From an uncultured beta proteobacterium (lineage in GTDB: Bacteria; Pseudomonadota; Gammaproteobacteria; Burkholderiales; SG8-41): DNA of 64,000 bases. The stretch spans positions 1 through 64,000 of the forward strand of contig CAITMU010000069.1 in assembly GCA_903893565.1 (NCBI GenBank), in the 5' to 3' direction. Positions 44,943 through 55,312 of this stretch are shown here, piece by piece (position 1 is the stretch's first letter; every line of letters starts with the position of its first letter). The position numbers and the translations under genes are program-made. Below the pieces are notes generated by a model. It was given only the letters and a program-made list of their open reading frames with translations, did no database searches and was not told where the DNA came from.

Positions 44943-46364
44943 TTATTTTTTACTTTTGGCTGCTTTTTTAAGCTTAATACCCACCATTTGTTCAGGCCTT
45001 ACCCATGCATCAAATTGCGCCTCCGTCACATCCCCCATGGCGATGGCAGAAGCTTTCAATGTCAGGCCCTTATGGTGAGCGTTCTTCGCAATGGCCGCCG
45101 CTTTTGCATATCCGATATAAGGATTTAAGGCCGTCACCAACATCAGCGACTCACGCATCAATTTATCAATACGAGCCAAATCCGGTTCTATCCCAATCGC
45201 ACAATGTTCGTTAAAGTTCTCGCACGCATGCGAGAGCAAACTCAAACTATGCAAAAAGTTTCGTATGACCATGGGGCGAAACACATTAAGCTCAAAGTTA
45301 CCCATTGATCCACCCACATTGATGGCGGTATCGTTACCAAACACCTGACAACACACCATTGTCATCGACTCAGACTGTGTCGGGTTCACCTTTCCCGGCA
45401 TAATCGAGCTCCCCGGTTCGTTCTCCGGTATGATGATTTCGGCGATACCACAACGCGGGCCACAAGACAGCCAACGAATATCATTGGCAATCTTCATCAG
45501 CGAGGCCGCTAAGGTCTTTAATGCACCATGGGCATTGACCACCGCATCACACGAGCCCAAGGCTTCAAATTTATTAGGGGCCGTAACAAAGGGCATATGG
45601 GTGAGTTTTTTTAATTGGGCGGCAACCGCTTTGGCAAACTTAGGATGGGCATTTAAGCCCGTACCCACGGCCGTACCCCCAAGGGCAAGCTCACACAAAT
45701 GTGGCAACGCTTCCCGTACATGCTTCAGTCCGTGGTCGAGTTGAGCCACATAACCAGAAAACTCCTGTCCCAGCGTCAATGGTGTAGCATCCTGCAAATG
45801 GGTGCGTCCAATTTTGACAATTCCCATGAAGGCTTTGGATTTTTTATTGAGCGTATCACGCAGTTTTTTTACCGCAGGAACCAGTTGCGTTTCGATACCC
45901 ATCACAGCGGCCACATGCATAGCCGTAGGAAAGGTATCGTTTGAGGATTGTCCCTTATTGACATCGTCATTTTCATGCACTAAGCGTGCCATCCCCCTTT
46001 TCCCACCGAGCAACTCAGAGGCCCGATTCGCGAGCACCTCGTTGACGTTCATGTTCGTTTGAGTGCCTGATCCGGTTTGCCATACCACCAATGGAAAATG
46101 ATCATCCAATTTACCGCTGAGCGCCTCATCGGCTGCCTTAATAATGGCGTTAGCTTTTTTAACGTCCAAAATGCCCAACTGCATATTCGTCTGCGCGGCA
46201 GCTTTTTTGACCATCACCTGCGCCATCAGCACGGCATGGGGCATGGTTTCGCCAGGAAAATGGAAGTGGTGCAAACTTCTTTGTGTTTGTGCACCCCACA
46301 ATTTTTCGTCAGCCACCTCAATGTCACCCATCGTATCGTGTTCAATTCGAGTATTTTTTTTCAT
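44943..46364 (-). CDS. fumC: Class II fumarate hydratase
   Basis: The 473-residue enzyme has the class II fumarase signatures: [20 protein letters not shown] near residue 96, [20 protein letters not shown] near residue 186 and [15 protein letters not shown] near residue 317 with the mobile catalytic serine loop. It catalyses fumarate to malate without an iron-sulfur cluster. The C-terminus ends in a lysine-rich tail ([10 protein letters not shown]). It is downstream of maeB in the same direction, with a 95-base gap. Confidence 0.96.
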   Translation of the reverse strand: MKKNTRIEHDTMGDIEVADEKLWGAQTQRSLHHFHFPGETMPHAVLMAQVMVKKAAAQTNMQLGILDVKKANAIIKAADEALSGKLDDHFPLVVWQTGSGTQTNMNVNEVLANRASELLGGKRGMARLVHENDDVNKGQSSNDTFPTAMHVAAVMGIETQLVPAVKKLRDTLNKKSKAFMGIVKIGRTHLQDATPLTLGQEFSGYVAQLDHGLKHVREALPHLCELALGGTAVGTGLNAHPKFAKAVAAQLKKLTHMPFVTAPNKFEALGSCDAVVNAHGALKTLAASLMKIANDIRWLSCGPRCGIAEIIIPENEPGSSIMPGKVNPTQSESMTMVCCQVFGNDTAINVGGSMGNFELNVFRPMVIRNFLHSLSLLSHACENFNEHCAIGIEPDLARIDKLMRESLMLVTALNPYIGYAKAAAIAKNAHHKGLTLKASAIAMGDVTEAQFDAWVRPEQMVGIKLKKAAKSKK

Positions 46365-46458
46365 CGTCCGTATCAGTCAAGTAAGTATTAGAAATAAAAA
46401 ATGCCTACGGGTCCTGCTCTGCCTGGTCTGCCTAGTCTTTATGCATCTAGTAAAAAAA

Positions 46459-48753
46459 TTACAACAACTTTATCTGCTCGCCTCGCTGCGCTCCGGCATC
46501 CACCGTAACCAGTGCTGTCATATTCACAATCCGTCGTACTGTGGCCGAAGGGGTAATAATATGAACGGGTTTGGCCGTCCCCAGCAATATCGGACCTATC
46601 GTGATGCTATCGCCAGCAGCCGCTTTTAAAAGGTTAAAGGAAATATTCGCCGCATCCAAATTCGGCATCATCAACAAATTAGCCATCCCCTTTAATCGAT
46701 TATCAGGCAACGCTCGAAGACGAATTTCCTCCGATAAAGCCATGTCGCCTTGCATCTCTCCCTCAATTTCAAGATCGGGATCGCTTCGCTCAACGAGCGC
46801 CAAGGCCGCACGCATTTTTTTCGCCGTCACCGTGTCTGCCCCCCCAAAACTAGAATGCGATAAGAGGGCCACTTTAGGAGTAATCCCAAATCGGCGGATT
46901 TCTTCCGCAGCCAATATAGTCGACTCGGCAATCTGCTCCGCGGTCGGATCAAAAGTGACGTAGGTATCGCAAATATAAACGGTGCCTTTAGGTAAGAGCA
47001 ACGCATTCATGGCGGCAAAATGATTAACCCCTGCGCGTTTTCCAATCACCTGATCGATATACTGCAGATGATGGCCATATTGACCCAGTAAGCCACAAAG
47101 CATCGCATCTGCCCCCCCCATCTGCACCAACATGGCACCGATCAGGGTCGGGGCGCGACGCATATCGAGTTTGGCCAATTCCATGGAGACCCCTTTGCGC
47201 TGGGTCAATCGGTAGTATTCCCCCCAGTAATCGCGATATCGGGTATCGCTGCCTGGATCAATTAAATCAAAATTTTTATCACGCTGCATGCGAAGACCCA
47301 GCTTCTGAATGCGCGACTCAATCACTTCGGGACGGCCGATTAGCATCGGCCGGGCAATGCCCTCATCAATCACCAGTTGCGCAGCACGCAAGAATCGTTC
47401 TTCCTCGCCCTCTGCATAAACAACCTTTTTAGGGGCTTTTTTGGCAGCGGCAAAGACCGGGCGCATAATTTGTCCGGATTGATAAACAAACCGATTTAAG
47501 CGTTCTCGATAGGCATCAAAATCCGTAATGGGACGCGTTGCTACACCGCTATCCATCGCCGCTTGAGCCACAGCGGGGGCCACTTGGGCGATCAAACGAG
47601 GATCAAAGGGCTTAGGAATAAAATAATCAGGACCAAAAGGCTGTTGCGGTTCACCGTAAGCGGCGGTGACCACATCAGACTGTTCGGCTTGCGCCAACTC
47701 AGCAATTGCCTTCACGGCCGCTAGCTCCATTTGCGTGGTTATCGTGGTCGCACCCGCATCGAGCGCCCCGCGAAACACAAAAGGAAAACACAATACGTTG
47801 TTGACCTGATTGGGGTAATCGGAGCGTCCTGTCGCAATCACCGCATCGGGGCGCACTTCGCGCACTAAAGAAGGCAATATTTCGGGTTCCGGGTTGGCTA
47901 ACGCCAAAATGAGCGGCCGAGGGGCCATTTGACGCACCATGTCTTGCTTTAATACCCCACCGGCTGACAAGCCGAGAAACATGTCAGCCCCTTTAATCAC
48001 CTCGGCCAGAGTGCGCGCCGACGTTTCGATGGCATAGACCGTTTTATCCGGATCCATGTCAACCGTGCGTCCTTTGTAAACGACGCCGTGAATATCCGTG
48101 ACCGTAATGTTTTCTCGACGCATACCTAACTTCACGAGTAATCCCAAACAAGCCAATGCAGCTGCCCCCGCTCCGGAGACCACCACTTTGACCGATTCAA
48201 TATTCTTTTCCACCACCTTGAGTCCGTTATAAACAGCCGCCCCTACAGTAATGGCCGTTCCATGTTGATCATCATGGAAGACGGGGATTTTCATACGGGC
48301 ACGAAGTTCACGCTCCACAATAAAGCACTCTGGAGCTTTAATATCTTCTAAATTAATGCCACCAAATGTCGGCTCTAAAGCACTGATGATCTCCACCAAC
48401 TTATAGGGATCTTTTTCATTAATTTCCAAATCAAACACATCAATGCCAGAAAACTTCTTGAATAAAACAGCCTTACCTTCCATCACCGGTTTAGCGGCTA
48501 ACGGTCCAATAGCACCCAAACCCAACACAGCCGTACCATTGGTAATCACAGCGACCAAATTGCCCCTTGAGGTGAGATTGCGAGCCTCACTGGGGTCGGC
48601 GACAATAGCCTCACATGCTGCAGCCACCCCTGGGGTATAGGCCAACGCTAAGTCACGCTGGTTGATCAACCCCTTGGTTGGCAAAATTGATATTTTTCCC
48701 GGGGTCGGCAATCGATGGTAATCGAGGGCCGCCTTACGCAGTGATTCATCCAT
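46459..48753 (-). CDS. maeB: NADP-dependent malic enzyme with phosphotransacetylase-like domain
   Basis: The 764-residue protein has a malic enzyme half ([16 protein letters not shown] near residue 33, [16 protein letters not shown] near residue 105, [17 protein letters not shown] near residue 188) and a C-terminal phosphotransacetylase-like half from about residue 430 ([32 protein letters not shown] near residue 633). This is the MaeB layout. It decarboxylates malate to pyruvate and makes NADPH, connecting C4 acid uptake to biosynthesis. fumC follows in the same direction. Confidence 0.95.
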   Translation of the reverse strand: MDESLRKAALDYHRLPTPGKISILPTKGLINQRDLALAYTPGVAAACEAIVADPSEARNLTSRGNLVAVITNGTAVLGLGAIGPLAAKPVMEGKAVLFKKFSGIDVFDLEINEKDPYKLVEIISALEPTFGGINLEDIKAPECFIVERELRARMKIPVFHDDQHGTAITVGAAVYNGLKVVEKNIESVKVVVSGAGAAALACLGLLVKLGMRRENITVTDIHGVVYKGRTVDMDPDKTVYAIETSARTLAEVIKGADMFLGLSAGGVLKQDMVRQMAPRPLILALANPEPEILPSLVREVRPDAVIATGRSDYPNQVNNVLCFPFVFRGALDAGATTITTQMELAAVKAIAELAQAEQSDVVTAAYGEPQQPFGPDYFIPKPFDPRLIAQVAPAVAQAAMDSGVATRPITDFDAYRERLNRFVYQSGQIMRPVFAAAKKAPKKVVYAEGEEERFLRAAQLVIDEGIARPMLIGRPEVIESRIQKLGLRMQRDKNFDLIDPGSDTRYRDYWGEYYRLTQRKGVSMELAKLDMRRAPTLIGAMLVQMGGADAMLCGLLGQYGHHLQYIDQVIGKRAGVNHFAAMNALLLPKGTVYICDTYVTFDPTAEQIAESTILAAEEIRRFGITPKVALLSHSSFGGADTVTAKKMRAALALVERSDPDLEIEGEMQGDMALSEEIRLRALPDNRLKGMANLLMMPNLDAANISFNLLKAAAGDSITIGPILLGTAKPVHIITPSATVRRIVNMTALVTVDAGAQRGEQIKLL

Positions 48754-48909
48754 AAATTATCCTTGCATCTTATAAGATTAGATTATAACGCAGCCCCTTT
48801 ACAATCACTCAGCCTGACGGCAGGGGACGCCCTTAAAGTAGCCGATGGTATGAGCCCTTGAGCCGTATAAGGGGTTCTTGCGTTCAATAAAGGGTTTTTC
48901 TGTGTAATC

Positions 48910-49767
48910 CTATTTAATCGGTGGGCTTAACAACTCAGGTAGTATCGACGCATGAAAAAAGGGCTCTCCCATCTTTGCCACTCGATCGGGACCCAATCGG
49001 TCAATGACCGCTTGCGCTGTACCGGCAAGCTTCCAATCCTTATATTCATCCACGCTCACTAATCCCATCGACTGTGCTAGTAAATTCACATAATTAACCA
49101 CCGTAAATGATTCGCTCGCCTCCAAACCACACAGTAAGCGCTGGCAAGAGTGAAAAACGGTTGCCAAGGTGTCTGCGCCGGACCTACGCATGCTCTCACA
49201 GGTTTGCTGGTTCACCACTTTTAAGCTCGCCGGCACACGAGACAATTCTGAGCACATATGAGCGGGCGCTAAAGGACTGGTCGTCATCAATTCAAGGCCT
49301 GGGATCAAGCGCAACAATGCGATCACCATGGGATTGATATCCACCTCATGAAAACCCAGATGTTGATGAAGTAAAACTCTTTTAGTCACGGGATGAATGA
49401 GTTTTGTCGCTAACCAATCTCGCCGCTCATACAGTATTTCAATAAAATGGGATAAATCAAATTGGGGCTCTGTGTATTGACTGATAAAGGCATTCATATG
49501 TCGATAGCACGAGGGACACCAAGAAACCACTTGTCCCGTGTTATGGGCATTGAATTTCTCCACATTACGTCGCCCCATGCCCTGAGCTGCAGTTAAGTTA
49601 GCATCTTTTTTTGTGCCACAACAATAACCCGCACCCCCGGCAGGGGTGACTTCCATCCCGACCGCTTCCAAAAGTGCGATGGCGTTATAAATAATGTCAC
49701 CGTGTCGCACCACATTACAACCATACCAAAAGGTGACTTTATCGCTAGGGGGGCTCAGCGCTGCCAT
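48910..49767 (-). CDS. Heterodisulfide reductase subunit B-like iron-sulfur protein (CCG domains)
   Basis: The 285-residue protein has one full CCG motif: WYGCNVV, GYCCGTKKD near residue 47 and WCPSCYRHM near residue 83. The second copy is reduced: HLGFHE where a cysteine is expected, one Cys in MCSELSR and FHSCQRLLC. HdrB proteins hold unusual 4Fe-4S clusters and act in thiol-disulfide or 2-hydroxyacid oxidation. It overlaps the HdrC-like gene by 13 bases. No HdrA or FAD-linked oxidase partner is in the window. Confidence 0.82.
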   Translation of the reverse strand: MAALSPPSDKVTFWYGCNVVRHGDIIYNAIALLEAVGMEVTPAGGAGYCCGTKKDANLTAAQGMGRRNVEKFNAHNTGQVVSWCPSCYRHMNAFISQYTEPQFDLSHFIEILYERRDWLATKLIHPVTKRVLLHQHLGFHEVDINPMVIALLRLIPGLELMTTSPLAPAHMCSELSRVPASLKVVNQQTCESMRRSGADTLATVFHSCQRLLCGLEASESFTVVNYVNLLAQSMGLVSVDEYKDWKLAGTAQAVIDRLGPDRVAKMGEPFFHASILPELLSPPIK

Positions 49768-50195
49768 TTTTCAATTTCTTCCGTCGTTAATTGTGTTGCA
49801 GAAAAGGCGTTGATTTTACGAAAAAAATCTTTTTCATCGCGAGACTTCAGTGCGGGCTGTGCCCCCAACGAACCCAAGGCACTGATCTGTGCCGTACGCA
49901 TCATTTTCATAACATTAATATTTTCAGGACAAGCCTTAATGCACACCGAGGACTGGGTGCACACTTTCAACCAATCGAGGCTTGTGGCGTGATTTGGCAC
50001 CCCTTTAAGCCAATCGAGTATGCCAGCCACCGCCTCTTGCGGTCGGGCTTCTTTTAGACCGGGCCCATACTCAGTCATGGGGCAAGCCTTAAAACACTCA
50101 CCACACTGGGTGCACCGAGCCAAGGTGTCTTGAATAAAACTCTCTAGATGCTCTACCAAATGATCGGCAGAGGGCTTACCTTTAAAGGAGATCAT
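49755..50195 (-). CDS. HdrC-like 4Fe-4S dicluster protein
   Basis: The 146-residue protein has a complete first motif CTQCGECFKACP near residue 28 and a second motif CTQSSVCIKACP near residue 79 in which the second cysteine is serine. It should carry one normal 4Fe-4S cluster and one altered (perhaps 3Fe-4S) cluster, passing electrons to the HdrB-like partner. Its ATG overlaps the stop of the upstream aldolase by one base (TAATG), so the three genes form one translationally coupled unit. Confidence 0.85.
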   Translation of the reverse strand: MISFKGKPSADHLVEHLESFIQDTLARCTQCGECFKACPMTEYGPGLKEARPQEAVAGILDWLKGVPNHATSLDWLKVCTQSSVCIKACPENINVMKMMRTAQISALGSLGAQPALKSRDEKDFFRKINAFSATQLTTEEIEKWQR

Positions 50196-51052
50196 TACCG
50201 GCCCGAGAGTTTAAGCGCCTTATCCAATACGGCATGACTGCGCAAGGGTCGGGGCATCAACCAACGAAACCCTTGCTCAATGACGGTGTCAACGTTTTCG
50301 GCCTCTACATGCGGATGTCCGCAGACGACTTGATTGGCCTTACAGATCGCCAAAATTTCGGCAATCGCCGCAGCGACCGTAGGGTGATTATATTGACGAG
50401 GAAAACCTAAGCTTTGCGATAAATCCCCCTCCCCAATAATCACAGCGCCAATGCCAGGGACTTTTTGCAAAATGGCAGGTAGGTTTTTAAGGCCCTCAAC
50501 ATCTTCACACATGATGGCCACTAAAATCTCACCCTTAGGATTCAAGGGCCAAACGTCTGCACAATCGTAATAGTCTTGCTGAGACAGGCCCCAATAACGG
50601 GCGGCCGTTGCTGGGGCATCCCCACGATGGCCTTGGGGTTCAAATAAGGCGGCACTCTTAGGGCGGGCATAACGGCAGGAGGCCACTGCGTTGTAGGCCT
50701 CATCGACCGTACTAATATGGGGCCAGACAATGCCATAGACGCCTTGATCGAGCACTTGCTTGGCAATCCACTGATTCATCTCCCCGCCGTTTGGGGGGAT
50801 ACGTACCATCGGCGTCACAGCGGGCGCCAAACTGGCCGAATCCACAATCTGTTGTCGATTCAACATGTATTGCAAACAATCGCGTAAATTTTTAATGTCG
50901 TAAGCACCATGTTCCATCTCAAAGACCACGCCATCATATTTTTCAGTGGCAATGGTTTGTGCATTCAAGGGATCTGCCGGAGAAAAACTGACACAAGTAT
51001 TTTGTCCTGCCTCGAGCGCTTTAATAATGCCATTGAGTCGTGGTCTTTTCAT
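50195..51052 (-). CDS. HpcH/HpaI family aldolase
   Basis: The 285-residue protein resembles class II 2-keto-3-deoxy acid aldolases: YDGVVFEMEHGAYD near residue 39 (normally D or EHG with the general base), VRIPPNGGEMNQWIAKQVLD then QGVYGIVWPH near residues 91-122 with the phosphate/pyruvate-binding Arg and PH. GVxxPH is usual here. It would cleave a 4-hydroxy-2-keto acid to pyruvate and an aldehyde. It heads the aldolase-hdrC-hdrB unit, so pyruvate or aldehyde oxidation may be linked to the Fe-S pair. This is inference. Confidence 0.86.
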   Translation of the reverse strand: MKRPRLNGIIKALEAGQNTCVSFSPADPLNAQTIATEKYDGVVFEMEHGAYDIKNLRDCLQYMLNRQQIVDSASLAPAVTPMVRIPPNGGEMNQWIAKQVLDQGVYGIVWPHISTVDEAYNAVASCRYARPKSAALFEPQGHRGDAPATAARYWGLSQQDYYDCADVWPLNPKGEILVAIMCEDVEGLKNLPAILQKVPGIGAVIIGEGDLSQSLGFPRQYNHPTVAAAIAEILAICKANQVVCGHPHVEAENVDTVIEQGFRWLMPRPLRSHAVLDKALKLSGR

Positions 51053-51305
51053 GAATTTTCCTTTGCATCAAGCGTAAATGTATGGTCTATCAGACTTTAC
51101 GCCCATTTTGGCGCTTTGCCCAAAATAATGCCATTCTAGCCGATCCGTATTTTGTCTTGTCTGCCATCCGTAGGGTTTTTTAGGGGGGCGCTTGGCGGTC
51201 CGCACCCAGTCTCAATACCCTTGAGCTCTTCCACAACAAAACACGCCCTCCCAAGAAGGGTTCCGTTTGTGTTATTTTCTTCGTCTGTCCACAAAGGAAG
51301 AATGA

Positions 51306-52280
51306 ATGACGCCGATCGATTACAGCACCCCCGTGCGCACAGAACTCTACCCTGCCATCGAACCTTATGCGAGGGGCCTCTTAGCGCTGGATGAACGACA
51401 CCACATGTATTGGGAAGTCAGCGGCAACCCCCACGGAAAAGCGGTTGTATTCTTACATGGCGGACCAGGCGCTGGGGCCTCGGCAAGTCACCGTCAATTC
51501 TTCGACCCTGAACATTACCGGATCGTCATCTTTGATCAGCGCGGATCGGGGAGATCTAAACCCCTTGGCGAATTACGTGATAACACCACTCCCCATCTGG
51601 TGGCTGATATGGAAAGATTACGTGTACACCTACAGATCGACCAATGGCATGTTTTTGGCGGCTCTTGGGGCAGTACGTTAGCCATTTGCTATGCCCAAGC
51701 CCACCCTGAGCGCTGCACCGGCTTGATTTTACGGGGAATATTTTTATGTCGCCCCAGCGAAATTCAATGGTTTTTGTACGAACTTAAAAATATCTTTCCT
51801 GAGGCTTGGGAACACTTCGCCGGCTTTATCCCCGCGGAAGAAAGAGGCGATTTGCTGAAAGCTTATTACCAGCGGCTGATCGATCCTAACCCCGCCATCC
51901 ACTTGCCCGCGGCACACACCTGGAGTCGCTATGAGGGGGCCTGTTCTACGTTACTACCTAGCCCACAAACAGTGGCCTACTTTGGAGACGACACGGTAGC
52001 CCTAGGACTTGCGCGAATAGAAGCGCATTACTTCACTCATGACATTTTCTTACCCCCCAATGCACTACTCGATAGAGTCGAACGATTGCACGCCATCCCG
52101 GGTGTTATCATTCAGGGTCGTTATGATGCGGTGTGTCCAATCATAACGGCTCACGATCTTCATCGACGTTGGCCCCAAGTCAAAATGGTGATCGTTCCCG
52201 ATGCAGGGCACTCGGCTTGGGAGCCTGCCATTTGTCAGCAATTAGTTGCGGCTTGCGAACGCTTTAAATCGATCCAATAA
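51306..52280 (+). CDS. pip: Proline iminopeptidase (prolyl aminopeptidase)
   Basis: The 324-residue alpha/beta hydrolase has the oxyanion motif LHGGPGAGAS near residue 49, FDQRGSGRSKP near residue 77, the nucleophile elbow GGSWGSTLA near residue 118, the acid in RYDAVCP near residue 269 and DAGHSAWEP near residue 299 with the catalytic His. It removes N-terminal proline from peptides. AGGAAG lies shortly before the ATG. The FAH-family gene follows in the same direction after 14 bases. Confidence 0.95.
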   Translation: MTPIDYSTPVRTELYPAIEPYARGLLALDERHHMYWEVSGNPHGKAVVFLHGGPGAGASASHRQFFDPEHYRIVIFDQRGSGRSKPLGELRDNTTPHLVADMERLRVHLQIDQWHVFGGSWGSTLAICYAQAHPERCTGLILRGIFLCRPSEIQWFLYELKNIFPEAWEHFAGFIPAEERGDLLKAYYQRLIDPNPAIHLPAAHTWSRYEGACSTLLPSPQTVAYFGDDTVALGLARIEAHYFTHDIFLPPNALLDRVERLHAIPGVIIQGRYDAVCPIITAHDLHRRWPQVKMVIVPDAGHSAWEPAICQQLVAACERFKSIQ

Positions 52281-52294
52281 CATAGGAGACCAAG

Positions 52295-53206
52295 ATGAAA
52301 TTAGTCACTTTTTCAGAATCCGCTCGATCCCCCACCAAGATTGGTGTTATTGGAAAAGACGCAGGGGTCATCGATGTGGCTCGTGCCGCCAAATCAGCTC
52401 GAATCGCCTTGCCTTTCGATGCGGATGACATGCTCAGCTTAGTCAGTGCTGGCAATAAGGGCTTGGCCTGCATTAAAAAAATTCTTGCCCTATCTAAGCC
52501 TAGCCACTTCGTGCTTGAAAAAATTAAACTCCACGCCCCGATTACTCGAACGCGTAAAAATATATTTTGCGTGGGATGGAATTACCTGGATCACTTTAAC
52601 GAAGGGGCCAAAGCCCGGCCGCATGTGCAGGAAATGCCTTCGCATCCGGCCTTTTTTAGTAAGCAACCCCTCTGTATGAATGCCCCTTACGGCACGATTC
52701 CGGCCCACACGCATGTGACTCAAAAATTGGATTGGGAAGTCGAACTGGCCCTCGTGATTGGCAAACGCACACGAGACGTCACGGAGGCCAATGCAATGAA
52801 ACAGATCTATGGCTATATGGTCGCCAATGACATTTCTGCAAGAGATGTGCAGCGTCACCACGGGCAACAATGGTTTCGTGGCAAAAGTCTTGATGGGCAT
52901 CTACCCATGGGGCCTTGGATTGTGACGGCCGATAGCCTACGTGATCCCAACCATCTCAAACTCACCTGCCGCGTCAACGGTGTCATTAAGCAAGACTCGA
53001 ACACCCAGCATTTGTATTTTAAAATTCCTCGCATCATTGCCGAGCTATCCGCAGGCCTCACCTTGGAGCCTGGTGACATTATTCTCACAGGCACACCCTC
53101 GGGCGTGGGTCATGCCCGTAATCCACCCGAATTCATGAAACCAGGTGACTGGGTGGAAACCGAGGTTGAAGGTATTGGGGTTTTACGAAATAAAATTGTT
53201 GCCTAA
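52295..53206 (+). CDS. Fumarylacetoacetate hydrolase-family protein
   Basis: The 303-residue protein has the FAH core from residue 85 (KNIFCVGWNYLDHFNEGAK), the metal ligands in DWEVELALVIG near residue 149 and NDISARDVQ near residue 179, and GDIILTGTPSGVGHARNPPE near residue 257. FAH-family enzymes hydrolyse C-C bonds or decarboxylate 2-keto acids in aromatic and homoprotocatechuate pathways. AGGAGA precedes the ATG. It follows pip closely, though the two enzymes have no obvious metabolic link. Confidence 0.9.
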   Translation: MKLVTFSESARSPTKIGVIGKDAGVIDVARAAKSARIALPFDADDMLSLVSAGNKGLACIKKILALSKPSHFVLEKIKLHAPITRTRKNIFCVGWNYLDHFNEGAKARPHVQEMPSHPAFFSKQPLCMNAPYGTIPAHTHVTQKLDWEVELALVIGKRTRDVTEANAMKQIYGYMVANDISARDVQRHHGQQWFRGKSLDGHLPMGPWIVTADSLRDPNHLKLTCRVNGVIKQDSNTQHLYFKIPRIIAELSAGLTLEPGDIILTGTPSGVGHARNPPEFMKPGDWVETEVEGIGVLRNKIVA

Positions 53207-53228
53207 TTCAAACCCGCTTCACGAAAAT

Positions 53229-53257
53229 CCCCCCGCTGTAAGCACGGGAGGCGGGGG
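53229..53257. terminator. Hairpin between convergent FAH-family and Bug genes
   Basis: CCCCCCGC and GCGGGGG pair with a loop of about 14 bases. There is no T tract; it may mark the 3' end of one or both transcripts. Confidence 0.45.
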
Positions 53258-53300
53258 AGTGAGGCAGCACTTTTAGGCAGGCCTGCTGGCATCGATTTTT

Positions 53301-54272
53301 TTACTGCGGTTTAAAACCAATGTCACTGGCCAGTTTCCCCCATTTTGCAAAGTCCTTTTGAATCGTTTGAGAAAAATACTCTGGACTTTCTAGATGTAAA
53401 TCCAATCCGACCAGCGTTGTTTTTTCACGAACATCGGGAAGCCTCATGGCCGAGTTGATTTGCTGATTTAACAAGGTCACGATCTCCTTGGCCACGTTTG
53501 CGGGGGCAATAGCGCCAAACCACCCTCCCGAAGTGTAGCCTGGCACCGCTTCCGATAGCGTCGGGAAATCCGGATAATTGGGGGCCCGTGTCTCTCGGGC
53601 TAAGCCTAAAATTCGTAACCGACCGGATACCACATGAGACTGAACCGTGATAAACGCAGACATCGTCGCATCAATGCGTCCACCGATCAAATCCGTCACT
53701 ATGACCCCTGCCGATTTAAAGGGCACATGAAAATATCGAAAACCGGCTTGTTGGCAAAAAAGTTCTGTTGCAAAGTGTAAAAAAGCCCCTTCCCCGTTAG
53801 TCCCAAAAGCCAGTTTTCCGGGATTTTTTTTCCCATAAGCAATAAAAGACTGGGTGTTTTTAAAGGGTACATTAGGATGAACCGCTAAGGCCATGTAGTT
53901 GCTAGCCATCAAGCTAATGGGCGCAAAATCCTTAACGCTATCGTAAGCCACTTTTTTATAAGCGAGCGGTATGATGACTAAATTACCCCCCTGACCACAA
54001 CCAATGGTGTAGCCATCGGGGGGCGCTTGCGCGATGGCCATCAGGCCCATCTGTCCGCCAGCCCCCGGGCGATTGTCGATGATAAAGGGTTGGCGGGTTT
54101 TTTCTGCGAATACAGGGCTCACCAACCGCATCATAAGATCACAGGTATCGCCGGGCGCGCCAGGAATAATCACCCGAATGGGGCGTTGGGGATAAGACTG
54201 GGACCATAAGGTTTGACTTAAAAAAACACATCCGACCCCTACACACCACCGAATCAAGCGTTGAGTGTTCAT
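53301..54272 (-). CDS. Bug-family periplasmic substrate-binding protein (tandem copy 2)
   Basis: The 323-residue protein has a signal peptide (ending SQTLWSQ at about residue 25) and Bug signatures with an unusual ligand loop, VIIPGAPGDTCD, then IDNRPGAGGQ and PPDGYTIGCGQGGN. It is closely similar to its upstream neighbour at 54310-55290 (both have LVIIPLAYKKVAYD or VIVPLAYKKVAYD, EGAFLHFATEL and SGGWFG), so the pair arose by tandem duplication. The genes are 37 bases apart and cotranscribed. Confidence 0.93.
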   Translation of the reverse strand: MNTQRLIRWCVGVGCVFLSQTLWSQSYPQRPIRVIIPGAPGDTCDLMMRLVSPVFAEKTRQPFIIDNRPGAGGQMGLMAIAQAPPDGYTIGCGQGGNLVIIPLAYKKVAYDSVKDFAPISLMASNYMALAVHPNVPFKNTQSFIAYGKKNPGKLAFGTNGEGAFLHFATELFCQQAGFRYFHVPFKSAGVIVTDLIGGRIDATMSAFITVQSHVVSGRLRILGLARETRAPNYPDFPTLSEAVPGYTSGGWFGAIAPANVAKEIVTLLNQQINSAMRLPDVREKTTLVGLDLHLESPEYFSQTIQKDFAKWGKLASDIGFKPQ

Positions 54273-54309
54273 TCGTTGAATTCCCCCTCACCAAAAATAT
54301 TGTTTTTAT

Positions 54310-55290
54310 TTATTGTGGTTTGAAATGAATATCCTGCGCGAGCTTACCCCACTTCATAAAATCCGCCTGCAGGGTTTTTACAAAAAACTCCGGCGTCTGC
54401 GTATGAATTTCAAGTCCATAGGCAATCATTTTTTCTCGCACTTCATTCACACGCATCGCGGTATTGATTTCTCGATTCAGCAAACCAATCATTTCCTTGG
54501 GAACGCCCGCCGGAGCAATAAAACCAAACCACCCCCCCGAAGTAAACCCGGGCACCGTTTCAGCAATGGTGGGGATATCAGGGTAATTAGGCGCTCGGGT
54601 CGCACGGGCAATGGCTAACAATTTGAGGCGGCCATTAATGGCAAACGGTTGCAATGAAATAAAAGAACCCAGTTCCGCGTCTATGCGTCCGCCCATAATG
54701 TCGGTACTGATCGCCGACACACTTTTAAAAGGCACGTGCAGATAGCGAAATCCCGCCTCCTTAGCCAACAACTCTGTGGCAAAGTGCAAAAAAGCCCCTT
54801 CCCCCGTGGTTCCAAAACTTAATCGGCCTGGATGCGTTTTGGCATAGGCCACCAGATCTTTAACGCCTTTAAAGGGCACACTCGGGTGAACCACGAGCGC
54901 TAGGAAATTTGAAGCCATCAGTGCAATCGGAGAAAAATCTTTATTGGTGTCGTAGGCTACCTTTTTATAGGCCAACGGCACGATCACCATATTGCCCCCT
55001 TGCCCACAGCCCAGCGTGTAACCATCTGCCGGCGCCTGCGCGATCAGCTGCAAACCTAACTGCCCTCCGGCTCCCGGTCGATTATCGACAGTCAATGTTT
55101 GGCCCAGTTTTTCCGACACTTTGTTGCCCACCAAACGGGCTAAAATATCACAAGAGTCGCCTGCGCCAGCCGGCACGATGACTCGAATGGGTTTGGTGGG
55201 ATAATTATCTGCCCCCACCCCCACGCCCAGTGCTGACCACAGCACGAAGCCGAAAAAAGCCAGCGGCTTTAAAAAAAGTCTGTCCAACAA
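54310..55290 (-). CDS. Bug-family periplasmic substrate-binding protein (tandem copy 1)
   Basis: The 326-residue paralogue of the preceding entry has a signal peptide (FFGFVLWSALGVGVGA region, residues 12-28) and loops VIVPAGAGDSCD, VDNRPGAGGQ and PADGYTLGCGQGGN. The Cys directly before the conserved Asp and the Cys in GCGQ are shared by both copies and absent from the other six Bugs here, marking a subgroup. phaM lies directly upstream in the same direction after a short gap, but cotranscription is uncertain. Confidence 0.93.
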   Translation of the reverse strand: MLDRLFLKPLAFFGFVLWSALGVGVGADNYPTKPIRVIVPAGAGDSCDILARLVGNKVSEKLGQTLTVDNRPGAGGQLGLQLIAQAPADGYTLGCGQGGNMVIVPLAYKKVAYDTNKDFSPIALMASNFLALVVHPSVPFKGVKDLVAYAKTHPGRLSFGTTGEGAFLHFATELLAKEAGFRYLHVPFKSVSAISTDIMGGRIDAELGSFISLQPFAINGRLKLLAIARATRAPNYPDIPTIAETVPGFTSGGWFGFIAPAGVPKEMIGLLNREINTAMRVNEVREKMIAYGLEIHTQTPEFFVKTLQADFMKWGKLAQDIHFKPQ

Positions 55291-55312
55291 AAAAATCTCT
55301 CCCCCAGTAGAA

